64,000 nt of DNA, taken from positions 1 through 64,000 of the forward strand of contig NZ_FNZM01000016.1 of the NCBI RefSeq assembly GCF_900109265.1, in the 5' to 3' direction. The position numbers were made by a program, and so were the translations under genes. The notes under the pieces are model-generated. The model worked only from the letters and a program-made list of their open reading frames with translations, ran no database searches and was not told where the DNA came from. Below are positions 43,451-51,636 of this stretch, piece after piece (position 1 is the stretch's first letter; every line of letters starts with the position of its first letter). This stretch comes from Paraburkholderia tropica (GTDB lineage: Bacteria; Pseudomonadota; Gammaproteobacteria; Burkholderiales; Burkholderiaceae).

Positions 43451-44410
43451 ATGAAAGCAGCCGTCATTCGCGGTGCGGGCACGCTGCCTGATTACGCCGA
43501 TTTCGACGCGCCCGCCGCGCTGGCGGGCCATCGCGTGATCGACGTGCGCGCCTGCGCGTTGAGCCGCGTCGCCTATGCGAAGGCTTCGGGCCAGCATTAT
43601 TCTTCGACGCAGCGCTTTCCGTTCGTGGCGGGCCTCGACGGAGCGGGCCGTCTCGACGATGGCCAGCGCGTCTACTTCTGCATGCCGCGCGCGCCGTACG
43701 GCGCGTTGGCGCAGCAATGCCTCGTGGCGGAATCGCTCTACACGCCGATCCCCGATACGCTCGACGACGTCGCCGCCGCCGCGCTCGCCATTCCCGGCAT
43801 GTCGTCGTGGGCCGCGCTGATCGAACGCGCGCGTTTCGTCGCCGGCGAGACGGTGCTCGTGAATGGCGCGACCGGCGTGTCCGGGCGGCTCGCGGTGCGT
43901 ATCGCGAAGCATCTGGGCGCGGGCAAGATCATCGTGACGGGCCGCAATCCAGCGATGCTCGACGCGCTCTGCGAAGCGGGCGCCGATGTCGCGATTGCGT
44001 TGAATGGCGAGCCGGATGCACTCGCCGCGCAGATCGCGCCGCATTTCGCAGCGGGCGTGGATGTAGTGCTCGATTATCTGTGGGGAGCGAGCGCGCAGGC
44101 GCTGCTGGTGACGGCTGCGCGAACCGCGCCGGAAGGGCGCGCGTTGCGCTTCGTGCAGATCGGGTCGGCGAGCGGTGGGGAGATTGCGTTGCCCGGCGCG
44201 GCGTTGCGCGCGGCGCCGATCACGTTGCTCGGCAGCGGCATCGGCAGTGTGACGATGCCGCGTTTGCTGGAGTGCGTGCGCGCCGTGTTCGGCGCGGCGC
44301 AAGCGGCGGCACTGGCGGTCGAAACGCAGGCCGTGCCGCTCGCGCAGATCGCCCAACATTGGCGCGAGCCTGGCAGCGGCCCGCGCACGGTGTTCACGAT
44401 CGAGGCCTGA
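43451..44410 (+). CDS. MDR quinone oxidoreductase/alcohol dehydrogenase family protein
   Basis: A 319-residue medium-chain reductase without obvious zinc ligands. The N-terminal GroES-like half (residues 1-120) contains SSTQRFPFVAGLDGAGRL, and the Rossmann domain carries VNGATGVSGRLAVRIAKHLG near residue 140. AAGGA precedes the ATG. It is divergent from the AraC gene and convergent with the sulfate-binding-protein gene (9 bp apart). NADPH-dependent reduction of a quinone or enone is the family expectation. Confidence 0.85.
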   Translation: MKAAVIRGAGTLPDYADFDAPAALAGHRVIDVRACALSRVAYAKASGQHYSSTQRFPFVAGLDGAGRLDDGQRVYFCMPRAPYGALAQQCLVAESLYTPIPDTLDDVAAAALAIPGMSSWAALIERARFVAGETVLVNGATGVSGRLAVRIAKHLGAGKIIVTGRNPAMLDALCEAGADVAIALNGEPDALAAQIAPHFAAGVDVVLDYLWGASAQALLVTAARTAPEGRALRFVQIGSASGGEIALPGAALRAAPITLLGSGIGSVTMPRLLECVRAVFGAAQAAALAVETQAVPLAQIAQHWREPGSGPRTVFTIEA

Positions 44411-44419
44411 AAAACAGGC

Positions 44420-45439
44420 TTATTTGCGATCCGCGAACAGCTGGTCGAAGGTGCCGCCATCGGCGAAATGCGTGGCCTGCGCCTTCTGCCAGCTACCGAA
44501 CACCTGCTCGACCGTGAAGGTCTTGATCGGCTTGAACTCGTCGGCGTGTTTGGCGAGCACGGCCTTGTCGCGCGGACGCAGATGATGTTGCGCGATGATT
44601 TCCTGCGCGGCGGGCGAGTACAGATACTCCAGATACGCCGTCGCTTCCTTGCGCGTGCCGCGCTTGTCCACGACCTTGTCGACCACCGTCACAGGCGGTT
44701 CGGCCAGCAGACTCACCGACGGATAGACCGACTCGAAATCCTTCGCGCCCACGCCCGTATCGATCAACGAAACTTCATTTTCGAAGGTCACGAGCACGTC
44801 GCCGATACCGCGCTGCGTGAACGTGGTCGTCGCGCCGCGACCGCCTGCGTCGAGCACCGGCACGTTCTTGAGCAGCGCGCGTTCGAAGTCGAGCGCCTGC
44901 GCGTCGCTCGCGCCTTGCAGCTTGCGATAACCCCACGCGGCCAGATACGCATAGCGGCCATTGCCCGAGGTCTTCGGATTCGCGATCACGACCTGCACGC
45001 CGGGCTTCACGAGATCGTCCCAGTCCTTGATGTGCTTCGGATTGCCCTTGCGCACGAGAAACACCATCGTCGTGGTGTAAGGCGCGCTGGCATCGGGCAG
45101 ACGCGTGCGCCAGTTCTTCGGCACGATCTGGCCGCGTTCGGCGAGCAGGTCGATGTCGTTGGGCTGATTCATCGTCACGACGTCGGCCTGCAGGCCTTGC
45201 AGCACGGAAAGCGCCTGCGCGCTCGATGCGCCGTGCGACTGCTTGATCGTGATGGTTTCGCCGGTCTTCTGCTTGTAGTCGGCGATAAAGCTCGCGTTGA
45301 TGTCCTTGTAGAGTTCGCGCGTGACGTCGTACGAGACGTTGAGCAGCGACGTGTCTGCGTAGGCGAGCGTGGCGGCGAATGCCGAACTGGCGACGATGCC
45401 CGCGCCGAGCCAGCGCGCGGCGCGTTGGAGTGATGCCAT
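44420..45439 (-). CDS. sbp: Sulfate/thiosulfate ABC transporter substrate-binding protein
   Basis: A 339-residue periplasmic binding protein of the Sbp/CysP family. Signal peptide cleaves near AYA/DTS (residue 28); VSYDVTRELYKDIN is the family hallmark after it. Anion-binding segments SHGASSAQA, NPKTSGNGRY and VTFENEVSL follow. The permease and ATPase genes (cysTWA) are not adjacent, so it must work with components encoded elsewhere. It lies in a cluster with TauD-family and DszC-like genes, consistent with induction under sulfate starvation. Confidence 0.92.
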   Translation of the reverse strand: MASLQRAARWLGAGIVASSAFAATLAYADTSLLNVSYDVTRELYKDINASFIADYKQKTGETITIKQSHGASSAQALSVLQGLQADVVTMNQPNDIDLLAERGQIVPKNWRTRLPDASAPYTTTMVFLVRKGNPKHIKDWDDLVKPGVQVVIANPKTSGNGRYAYLAAWGYRKLQGASDAQALDFERALLKNVPVLDAGGRGATTTFTQRGIGDVLVTFENEVSLIDTGVGAKDFESVYPSVSLLAEPPVTVVDKVVDKRGTRKEATAYLEYLYSPAAQEIIAQHHLRPRDKAVLAKHADEFKPIKTFTVEQVFGSWQKAQATHFADGGTFDQLFADRK

Positions 45440-45616
45440 GCGAATCCCCGAATGATTGTGATTGGGCGCGACGCCGGAAGCGATTCGTGTGCGAATGCCG
45501 CGTGAGCGCCGGGTGGCCAGCGTTCCATTCTATCGGCAGCTTGTAAGGTGCTTATATCGATCCATGCTTTGCTTTGCATCGAAACTGCTAAGCGCTTTTC
45601 AGCGCGATGCACGCGT

Positions 45617-46456
45617 TTAAACGAGTTCGGCATAACCGTCTGCGCGTGCTTCGTCGGCGAACTGCTCGATGACGGCGTAATCGGCGGGCGCGAGACGAGA
45701 AAAGCCCTGCAAACGCAGGGTTTTTGCACGCAGCGTATCGAGCGTGCAGGCGTGGTCGAGCGCGTCGCGTAGCAAGGCGGCATGCGCGACAGGCAGCGTG
45801 CGCGAGGCGATGAACGGCAGGCCAGGCGCCGCCGCCGTCATACCGATCTCGCGTAATGACTCGAGCATCTCGGGCCGTGCATCGCGCACGTAAGCGAGCG
45901 TGACGCAGTCGATGGACGCGACGTCCGCTTCGTCGGCGGCGAGCGCCCGCAGCGCATTCCAATGCGAGCCGACGAACGACACCGAGGCAAAGAAACGTTC
46001 GCTGCGCACGGACTTTGGAATGGTGGTCGCCACTGCATGACGGAACGCGTTCATGCCGCTATGCGAGTCGGCGCTATTACAGGCCGCGCGCAAACCGCGG
46101 CACGCGGCGAGCGACGTCGCGCCATTCGCATACGCTTGCGCCGACACGAGCAGCACACTGCGATACCACGCGCCTTCGCAACCGGGCGCGTTGAACACCG
46201 GCGTCGCGAGCAAATGCACCTGCCGATCGAGCCCGAGCAGGCGATACGGAAAGCCGCAGGTTTGCGACATCAGCAGGTCGGGGCTGCGCCATAGCGCGAA
46301 CAGGTCGCCGAGCGGTTCATCGAGCAAGGCGATGCGCTCGCGCACGCCGGCGCGGCGCGCGAATTCGCCGAGCGCGTCGCGCAGGAAGGCGCGCCATAGC
46401 ATGCCGTGCTGCGGCGTGACGTTGTACATCGGCAGGGCGGCGATCCCGTGCGTCAT
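45617..46456 (-). CDS. PhnD-like phosphate/phosphonate-binding-fold protein without signal peptide
   Basis: A 279-residue protein of the phosphate/phosphite/phosphonate substrate-binding (PhnD/SsuA-like) family: N-terminal ALPMYNVTP, central SQTCGFPY and CNSADSHSGMNAFRHA, and SFVGSHWNALRALAADEADVASIDC, the typical PhnD-family ligand segments. It has no signal peptide or lipobox, so either it is cytosolic or the start is mis-set; I see no better start upstream. No PhnC/PhnE partner is near. It is divergent from an amino-acid ABC transporter operon with a large dyad between them. Confidence 0.75.
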   Translation of the reverse strand: MTHGIAALPMYNVTPQHGMLWRAFLRDALGEFARRAGVRERIALLDEPLGDLFALWRSPDLLMSQTCGFPYRLLGLDRQVHLLATPVFNAPGCEGAWYRSVLLVSAQAYANGATSLAACRGLRAACNSADSHSGMNAFRHAVATTIPKSVRSERFFASVSFVGSHWNALRALAADEADVASIDCVTLAYVRDARPEMLESLREIGMTAAAPGLPFIASRTLPVAHAALLRDALDHACTLDTLRAKTLRLQGFSRLAPADYAVIEQFADEARADGYAELV

Positions 46457-46496
46457 CGTGTCAATCCTGCGTCAATTCTGCAAATGCCACGAGCAT

Positions 46497-46548
46497 ATAA
46501 CGATTCGCGAATCCGTTATTGGAACGCGGCGCGCGCGCTTTTTATACT
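46497..46548 (+). promoter_or_regulatory. Dyad operator plus sigma70-type promoter of the ABC transporter operon
   Basis: ATAACG (46497-46502) and CGTTAT (46514-46519) form an inverted repeat enclosing the perfect palindrome GATTCGCGAATC (46502-46513). Its right arm touches a -35-like TTGGAA (46519-46524), followed after 18 bp by a -10 TATACT (46543-46548). The binding-protein gene starts 45 bp further on. Overlap of dyad and -35 suits a repressor or a class II activator. Confidence 0.65.
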
Positions 46549-46592
46549 CGCCTTTCATTCTGTATTCGCACCACACCACACGGGAAAAAACA

Positions 46593-47405
46593 ATGAAGAA
46601 GAAATGGCTCGCCGCTGGACTCGTCGCATTCACGGCTCTGACTTCCGGTCTCGCACACGCAGATCGTCTCGACGACATCAAGAAGGCCGGCGTCCTGCGC
46701 GTGGCCACCTTCGACAGCAATCCGCCGTTCGGTTTCGTCGATCCGGCCACGAATCATATTGTGGGTCTCGACGTGGATTATGCGCGCGCCATCGCCGACA
46801 AACTGGGCGTCAAGCTCGAATTGCAGCCGACCAATCCCGCCAACCGCGTGCCGTTCCTCGTTTCGCACAAGGTCGATCTCGTGCTCGCGAACTTCACCAT
46901 TACCGACGAGCGCGCGAAGCAGGTCGATTTCAGCATTCCGTATTTCTCGTCGGGCCAGCAGTTTCTTTCGAAGAAGGGCGTGCTGAAATCGCCGGATCAG
47001 ATTTCGAGCCTGCGCATTGGCGTGGACAAGGGCACGACGAACGAAATCACGGTGCGCGAGAAGTATCCGCAAGCCACGCTCGTCGCGTATGACGATACGC
47101 CGTTCGCGTTTGCCGCGCTGCGTACCGGCAACGTGCAAGCTATCACGCAGGATGGCCCGAAGCTCGTCGGTCTGCTCGCCAACGTGCCCGATAAACAGAA
47201 TTACGAAATCCCGCCGTTCACGATCTCGAACGACTATATGGGCGTGGGCATTCCGAAGGGCGAGCCGCGTCTGACGTCGTTCGTGAACGACACGCTGCGC
47301 GGTCTCGAAGCCAACGGCACGGCGCTGACGATTTATAACCGCTGGTTCGGCCCGACGACGAAAACGCCGCTCGCGCGCACCTTCAAGATCGGCGACAAGG
47401 TCTGA
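46593..47405 (+). CDS. Polar amino acid-type ABC transporter substrate-binding protein
   Basis: A 270-residue periplasmic binding protein of the HisJ/GlnH family. The start at 46593 gives a Lys-rich signal peptide cleaved after AHA (residue 23). ADRLDDIKKAGVLRVATFDSN, then GLDVDYARAIADKLG and DLVLANFTITDERAKQVDFS are hallmarks of the family. The frame is open upstream, but that part overlaps the divergent promoter and is not conserved. It is coupled to the permease gene by a one-base overlap. Located within a sulfur-scavenging region, so a sulfur amino acid such as cystine is plausible, but specificity is not visible. Confidence 0.9.
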   Translation: MKKKWLAAGLVAFTALTSGLAHADRLDDIKKAGVLRVATFDSNPPFGFVDPATNHIVGLDVDYARAIADKLGVKLELQPTNPANRVPFLVSHKVDLVLANFTITDERAKQVDFSIPYFSSGQQFLSKKGVLKSPDQISSLRIGVDKGTTNEITVREKYPQATLVAYDDTPFAFAALRTGNVQAITQDGPKLVGLLANVPDKQNYEIPPFTISNDYMGVGIPKGEPRLTSFVNDTLRGLEANGTALTIYNRWFGPTTKTPLARTFKIGDKV

Positions 47406-48157
47406 TGGATTCGTATCTGGCGGCATTGCAGGCCGATCTCCCGCTCGCGCCGAAGTATCTGCTGTGGCTCTGGCAGGGCTTTGGCGTGACGCTGGGCGTG
47501 ACGTTGTGCGCCGCGTTCGCATCGACCGCGCTCGGCGTGCTGATCGCGCTCGCGCGGCAGGCACGGCTCGCGGTGTTGCGTCGCGCGGGTCATGCTTATG
47601 TGACGGCCTTCCGCAATTCGCCGCTGCTCGTGCAATTGCTGTTCTGGTATTTCGGCGCGGCCACGTTGCTGCCGGATGCGTGGATGCAATGGCTCAATAC
47701 GCCGCACGTATTGGCGACGCCGCTGGTCGCGCTGCGCTGGCCGTCGTTCGAATTCGTGGCGGCGTGGCTCGGGCTCACGTGCTATACGGCCGCGTTTATC
47801 GCGGGCGAAGTGGAGGCGGGCATTGCGGGCGTGGCGGTCGCACAGCGTCAGGCTGCAGCGGCGCTCGGCTTGACGCCGTGGCAATCGTTTCGTTATGTCG
47901 TGCTGCCCCAGGCGATTCGCATCGCGTTGCCGCCGCTTTTCGGGCAATACATGAATCTGGTGAAGAATTCCTCGCTGGCGATGGCGATTGGTCTCGCTGA
48001 ATTGTCGTACGCGTCGCGCCAGGTGGAAACGGAAACGTTTCAAACCTTCGCGGCATTCGGCATTGCGACGCTGCTTTATATTGGCGCGATCGCGCTGCTC
48101 GAAGCGGTGTTGCATTGGCGGCAATATGCGCGCCCGGCCACGCGGGGAGCACGCTGA
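47405..48157 (+). CDS. Amino acid ABC transporter permease
   Basis: A 250-residue HisMQ-type permease with about five membrane segments. AFRNSPLLVQLLFWYFG and the EAA-loop RQAAAALGLTPWQSFRYVVLPQA fit this family; the Gly and the LPQA end of the loop contact the ATPase. Coupled upstream and downstream by one-base overlaps (TGATG). First of two different permeases forming a heterodimer. Confidence 0.92.
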   Translation: MDSYLAALQADLPLAPKYLLWLWQGFGVTLGVTLCAAFASTALGVLIALARQARLAVLRRAGHAYVTAFRNSPLLVQLLFWYFGAATLLPDAWMQWLNTPHVLATPLVALRWPSFEFVAAWLGLTCYTAAFIAGEVEAGIAGVAVAQRQAAAALGLTPWQSFRYVVLPQAIRIALPPLFGQYMNLVKNSSLAMAIGLAELSYASRQVETETFQTFAAFGIATLLYIGAIALLEAVLHWRQYARPATRGAR

Positions 48158-48876
48158 TGATGCCGTGGCACGTTTTTACGGCGAATCTGCCGTACTTGCT
48201 CGTTGGCGCCTTTCCCGACGGCCCGCTCGGCGGCGCGGCGCTCACGCTCGTGCTGGCGATTACGTCCGCGCTGGCCTCGGCGTTGCTCGGCCTCGCGCTC
48301 GGCATTGCGCTGGCGCTCGCATCCGGCCCGCTGCGCGCGCTGCTGCTGCTCGTGATCGGCTTCTTCCGCGCGATTCCCGTGCTGATGCTGATTTTCTGGA
48401 CGTTTTTCCTGCTGCCGGTGATTTTTCACGTCGACGTGCCGGGTCTCGCGGCCGTGGTCTGCGCGCTCTCGCTGATCGGCGGCGCGTATCTCGCGCATTC
48501 GGTGCATGCGGGCATCGTCGCGGTGGGCGACGCGCAATGGCAGGCGGGTCTGTCGCTCGGATTTTCGCGTTTCGCGGCGCTGCGTTACGTGGTGCTGCCC
48601 CAGGCTTTGCGCATCATGGCGCCTTCGTTCGTGAATCAATGGGTGTCGCTCGTAAAAGACACGTCGCTTGCCTATATCGTGGGCGTGGGCGAATTGTCGT
48701 TCGTCGCCACCCAGATAAATAATCGACTGATGATTTATCCGATTCCGATTTTCCTGTTTGTCGCCGCGTTGTATCTCGTGATGTGCACGGCGCTCGACCG
48801 CGCGGCGATGTCCTTGCTCGTCCGCACGCGGCGTGTGAAAGCACGTGCGTTCGAAACGGCGGCCGCCGCGCCCTGA
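48157..48876 (+). CDS. Amino acid ABC transporter permease (second subunit)
   Basis: A 239-residue HisMQ-type permease with about five membrane segments, FFRAIPVLMLIFW early and the EAA-loop AQWQAGLSLGFSRFAALRYVVLPQA. The start at 48157 overlaps the previous stop by one base; the adjacent ATG at 48160 is an alternative. No ATP-binding subunit gene follows, unlike normal HisQMP-type operons, so an ATPase must be supplied from elsewhere. Confidence 0.92.
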   Translation: MMPWHVFTANLPYLLVGAFPDGPLGGAALTLVLAITSALASALLGLALGIALALASGPLRALLLLVIGFFRAIPVLMLIFWTFFLLPVIFHVDVPGLAAVVCALSLIGGAYLAHSVHAGIVAVGDAQWQAGLSLGFSRFAALRYVVLPQALRIMAPSFVNQWVSLVKDTSLAYIVGVGELSFVATQINNRLMIYPIPIFLFVAALYLVMCTALDRAAMSLLVRTRRVKARAFETAAAAP

Positions 48877-48972
48877 GCGGCGTGGTTTGAAAATCTCTCT
48901 CGCCGATTTTTAAAATCCCGACATATCGCGCTACTATCCTTCAACCGTGTTTATTTTGGAGGATCGGTAAAA

Positions 48973-49425
48973 GTGAAGTACGAAAACGCCTTGCAGAGTG
49001 CGATTAAAGGGCGGCTTGAGCGCGCGATGGAACTGGCCGAGCTGTTCGGCCTGTTCATTATCGGCATTGGCACCGTGGCCGCCATGGTGCATCTGATCTG
49101 GCGGATGGTGAATTCCGATGGCGTCACCCTCACCGATCTGCTGCTGATGTTCCTGTACCTCGAGGTATTCGCGATGGTCGGGCAATATCTGAAGGCGGGG
49201 CAATTGCCGGTGCGTTTCCCGCTGTATATCGCCATGGTGTCGATTGCGCGAGACCTGATTCTGCGTGCGGGCGCGAATTCGGAAATCCATTTGCTGGCTT
49301 CCTCGGGCGCGATCGTGCTGATCGCCGTGGGGGTCTTGCTGATTCGCTTTGGTCAGGCGAAATACCCGAGCAGCACCGACGACAACAGCAAGAAGCACGA
49401 GTCGAAGAAAATCGAAAGCGCTTGA
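48973..49425 (+). CDS. psiE: PsiE family phosphate-starvation-inducible membrane protein
   Basis: A 150-residue inner-membrane protein with four hydrophobic segments (about 22-45, 53-72, 80-98, 106-126) and the PsiE signature LTDLLLMFLYLEVFAMVGQYL. The C-terminal tail is Lys/Ser-rich and cytosolic. GTG at 48973 is chosen because a full GGAGGA lies 9 bases upstream. PsiE is induced by phosphate and sometimes carbon starvation in enterics; its function is unknown. Confidence 0.87.
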   Translation: MKYENALQSAIKGRLERAMELAELFGLFIIGIGTVAAMVHLIWRMVNSDGVTLTDLLLMFLYLEVFAMVGQYLKAGQLPVRFPLYIAMVSIARDLILRAGANSEIHLLASSGAIVLIAVGVLLIRFGQAKYPSSTDDNSKKHESKKIESA

Positions 49426-49840
49426 TGCACTTTTATCGGTAGTGATGCGCCGGGCCGCAATCGCCCGGTGCGGCAATTTGGCGCGGTTCGGCGCCCGCGT
49501 AAAAGCAGTTTCCGAACGAATTTCGGGTTGCGGAGCACGCCTTCGAGCGAAGCTTCTTCAAGTCATTCACTCACTCCAGATGAGTCGTGCGAGCAATTCT
49601 CTGCTCCAGCTTTCCGGGTCGGATAGTAGCTGAAAGCCAGATTCTCACCGCGCTACTATCTCGTTTCCATCCGTTGTTCGCTTGGCTCCCGGCTTGGTGA
49701 GTCGCCAGGACCGTGCCACCGCGCACGCGTTTCGCATATCGCCGGCGACGCTTTCCTTCGCGCAATCCGTTCGTAGACCACGCCTGGGTGCGGTCCTATG
49801 ATCCTCGCGGATGTCGTTCCGCCGCACCTCACGAGGCTCC
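49426..49840. other. Gene-free region after psiE with two dyads
   Basis: The 415-bp interval has a hairpin CCGGGC-N7-GCCCGG (49450-49468), 25 bp past the psiE stop, which may end its transcript. It also holds a perfect 9-bp inverted repeat GATAGTAGC (49622-49630)/GCTACTATC (49652-49660). The 11-mer GCGCTACTATC at 49650-49660 also occurs at 48928-48938 just before psiE. No ORF is convincing. Confidence 0.6.
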
Positions 49841-50836
49841 ATGGTCAATCCGATCCGCAGTGAAATCGATTTCGATGCTGAGGGACGCCACGTCGGCTAC
49901 CTGCGTCTGCCGCATTCGGTGCATCGCTCCGCATATGGCTGGATTCCCATTCCCGCCGGATCGATCCGCCATGGTGACGGTCCGACCGTCGTGCTGATGG
50001 CGGGCAATCACGGCGACGAATACGAAGGCCAGATTCTGGTTTCGCAATTGCTGCGCGAAATCGAACCGCAATGGGTGAGCGGTCAATTGATCTTTCTGCC
50101 GATGGCGAATTTCCCCGCTGCGCAGGCCGGCTCGCGCACGTCGCCGCTCGATGGCGGTAATCTGAATCGCAGCTTCCCGGGCGATCCGCAAGGTTCACCG
50201 ACGGCCATCATTGCCGACTATATCGAGCACACGCTGTTGGCGCGTGCGCAATATCTGATCGACTTTCACTCAGGTGGCAGTTCGCTGCTCTACGACGGCG
50301 CGAACATGCTCGCCATACAGCCCGACGACGCCGGGCAGACAACACGTTTGCGCGCATTACTCGGTGCATTCGGCTTGCCGCGTGCGTTCTTGCATGCGCC
50401 CAATCCGCTGCATTCGGCCACCGCAGCGTGGCGGCAAGGCGCGATCTCGATCGTGACAGAACTGGGTGGCGCGGGCACGGTGCAAAGCCGCTTGTTGCGC
50501 GAGGCGCGTCAGGGCGTGCTGCATCTGCTGGGGCACATTGGCGCGCTTGCCGGACCGCTGGTGCCGAAGGCCGCGCCCCACGAGACACGCTTCTATCGCG
50601 TGTCCGGCGCGTCTCACTATGTCTATGCCTATGAACACGGCGTTTTCGAGCCGCTCGTCGAACTCGGGCAGCGCGTGGAAGCGGGGCAGCCCGCCGCGCG
50701 AATTCATTTTCCTGAAACACCGTTGCGCGAGCCGGTAACGGTCGCGTTCGACGCCGCGGGCGAAGTCGTGTGTCAACGCGCGATGGCGGCGGCGCAGCGA
50801 GGCGATTGTCTGTTCCACCTGGCCGAGCCGGCGTGA
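49841..50836 (+). CDS. Succinylglutamate desuccinylase/aspartoacylase (M14) family deacylase
   Basis: A 331-residue zinc deacylase of the AstE/aspartoacylase type, close in layout to N-acetyl-2,4-diaminobutyrate deacetylases (DoeB). Zinc ligands are His57 and Glu60 in GNHGDEYEG and His143 in DFHSGG. The substrate-carboxylate motif GGNLNRSFPG lies at 105-114, and the catalytic Glu is likely in VTELGGAG. A beta-rich C-terminal domain follows (VYAYEHGVFEPLVELGQRVEAG). The start at 49841 places the fold properly. It opens the cluster that holds a GNAT N-acetyltransferase and an M20 deacetylase, so removal of an N-acyl group from an imported or acetylated amino acid derivative is likely. Confidence 0.85.
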   Translation: MVNPIRSEIDFDAEGRHVGYLRLPHSVHRSAYGWIPIPAGSIRHGDGPTVVLMAGNHGDEYEGQILVSQLLREIEPQWVSGQLIFLPMANFPAAQAGSRTSPLDGGNLNRSFPGDPQGSPTAIIADYIEHTLLARAQYLIDFHSGGSSLLYDGANMLAIQPDDAGQTTRLRALLGAFGLPRAFLHAPNPLHSATAAWRQGAISIVTELGGAGTVQSRLLREARQGVLHLLGHIGALAGPLVPKAAPHETRFYRVSGASHYVYAYEHGVFEPLVELGQRVEAGQPAARIHFPETPLREPVTVAFDAAGEVVCQRAMAAAQRGDCLFHLAEPA

Positions 50837-51050
50837 TGCGTTTGCGGGCTGTTTGCTGCGATGGCGGCAGCGGCCGCCGTTATTGCAGCGAATCGCTCAT
50901 CTCGATCGGTTTCAAGTTTCAATTCGATCAATAGTTATCCATAACGTTATTCGAATTGCTTGGTTAATGGCTGCGCAGTCAACGGATAACCTTGTCTGCG
51001 TCAGACCGAACTTGAAAAGAACAGCGGCGTCATTCCCCGGACGATTCTTT

Positions 51051-51602
51051 ATGAGCTACCGAATCATCGACACTACACCGCTCGACGCGCTGGCCAAGCC
51101 GTTGCTCGACGGTTTGCAACACGAGTACGCGACGCGATACCGCGAATTTCGCAGCGACAGCGAGGCATCGGCGGCGCAGGAACTGGCGCGCCATCCGGCC
51201 GCGTTGTTCGCGCCGCCGGATGGCGCGTTCATTCTCGTCGAACACGAGGGAGAAATTGTCGGCGGCGGCGCGTTCAAGCGCTATGACGCGCATACGGCCG
51301 AACTCAAACGCATCTGGACGCACGAAAGCCAGCGGCGAAAAGGCATTGCGCGCCGGGTCGTCGAAGAACTGGAAGCGCGCGCGGTACATCTCGGTTATCG
51401 CCGCATTTATTTGACGACGGGTTTCAGACAACCCGAAGCCTGGGGACTCTACTTCGACACACACTACGTGCCGCTTTTCGATCGCGCGATCGCGCCGGAG
51501 ATTCATGTGCGGTTGCCGTTCGGCAAGGATTTGCGCAGACCGGGCGATGTCGATTCGCTCGACGATCTGCGCGCTCGCGAACCGCTTGGCGCACGCCAGT
51601 AA
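51051..51602 (+). CDS. GNAT family N-acetyltransferase
   Basis: A 183-residue GNAT enzyme with acetyl-CoA-binding motif A at ELKRIWTHESQRRKGIARRVVEELEARA (key residues R95-R96-K97-G98-I99-A100) and beta-5 YRRIYLTTG. The start at 51051 is the first ATG giving a GNAT N terminus; the ribosome-binding site is weak (CCGGACGA). It is 34 bp upstream of an ABC binding-protein gene and probably co-transcribed. In the Bacillus ytm/yxe type operons the GNAT member N-acetylates an S-substituted cysteine. That role is inferred here from the company it keeps. Confidence 0.85.
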   Translation: MSYRIIDTTPLDALAKPLLDGLQHEYATRYREFRSDSEASAAQELARHPAALFAPPDGAFILVEHEGEIVGGGAFKRYDAHTAELKRIWTHESQRRKGIARRVVEELEARAVHLGYRRIYLTTGFRQPEAWGLYFDTHYVPLFDRAIAPEIHVRLPFGKDLRRPGDVDSLDDLRAREPLGARQ

Positions 51603-51636
51603 GCGGTCCATCGTCCACTTCATTCTTCCTTCGAAC

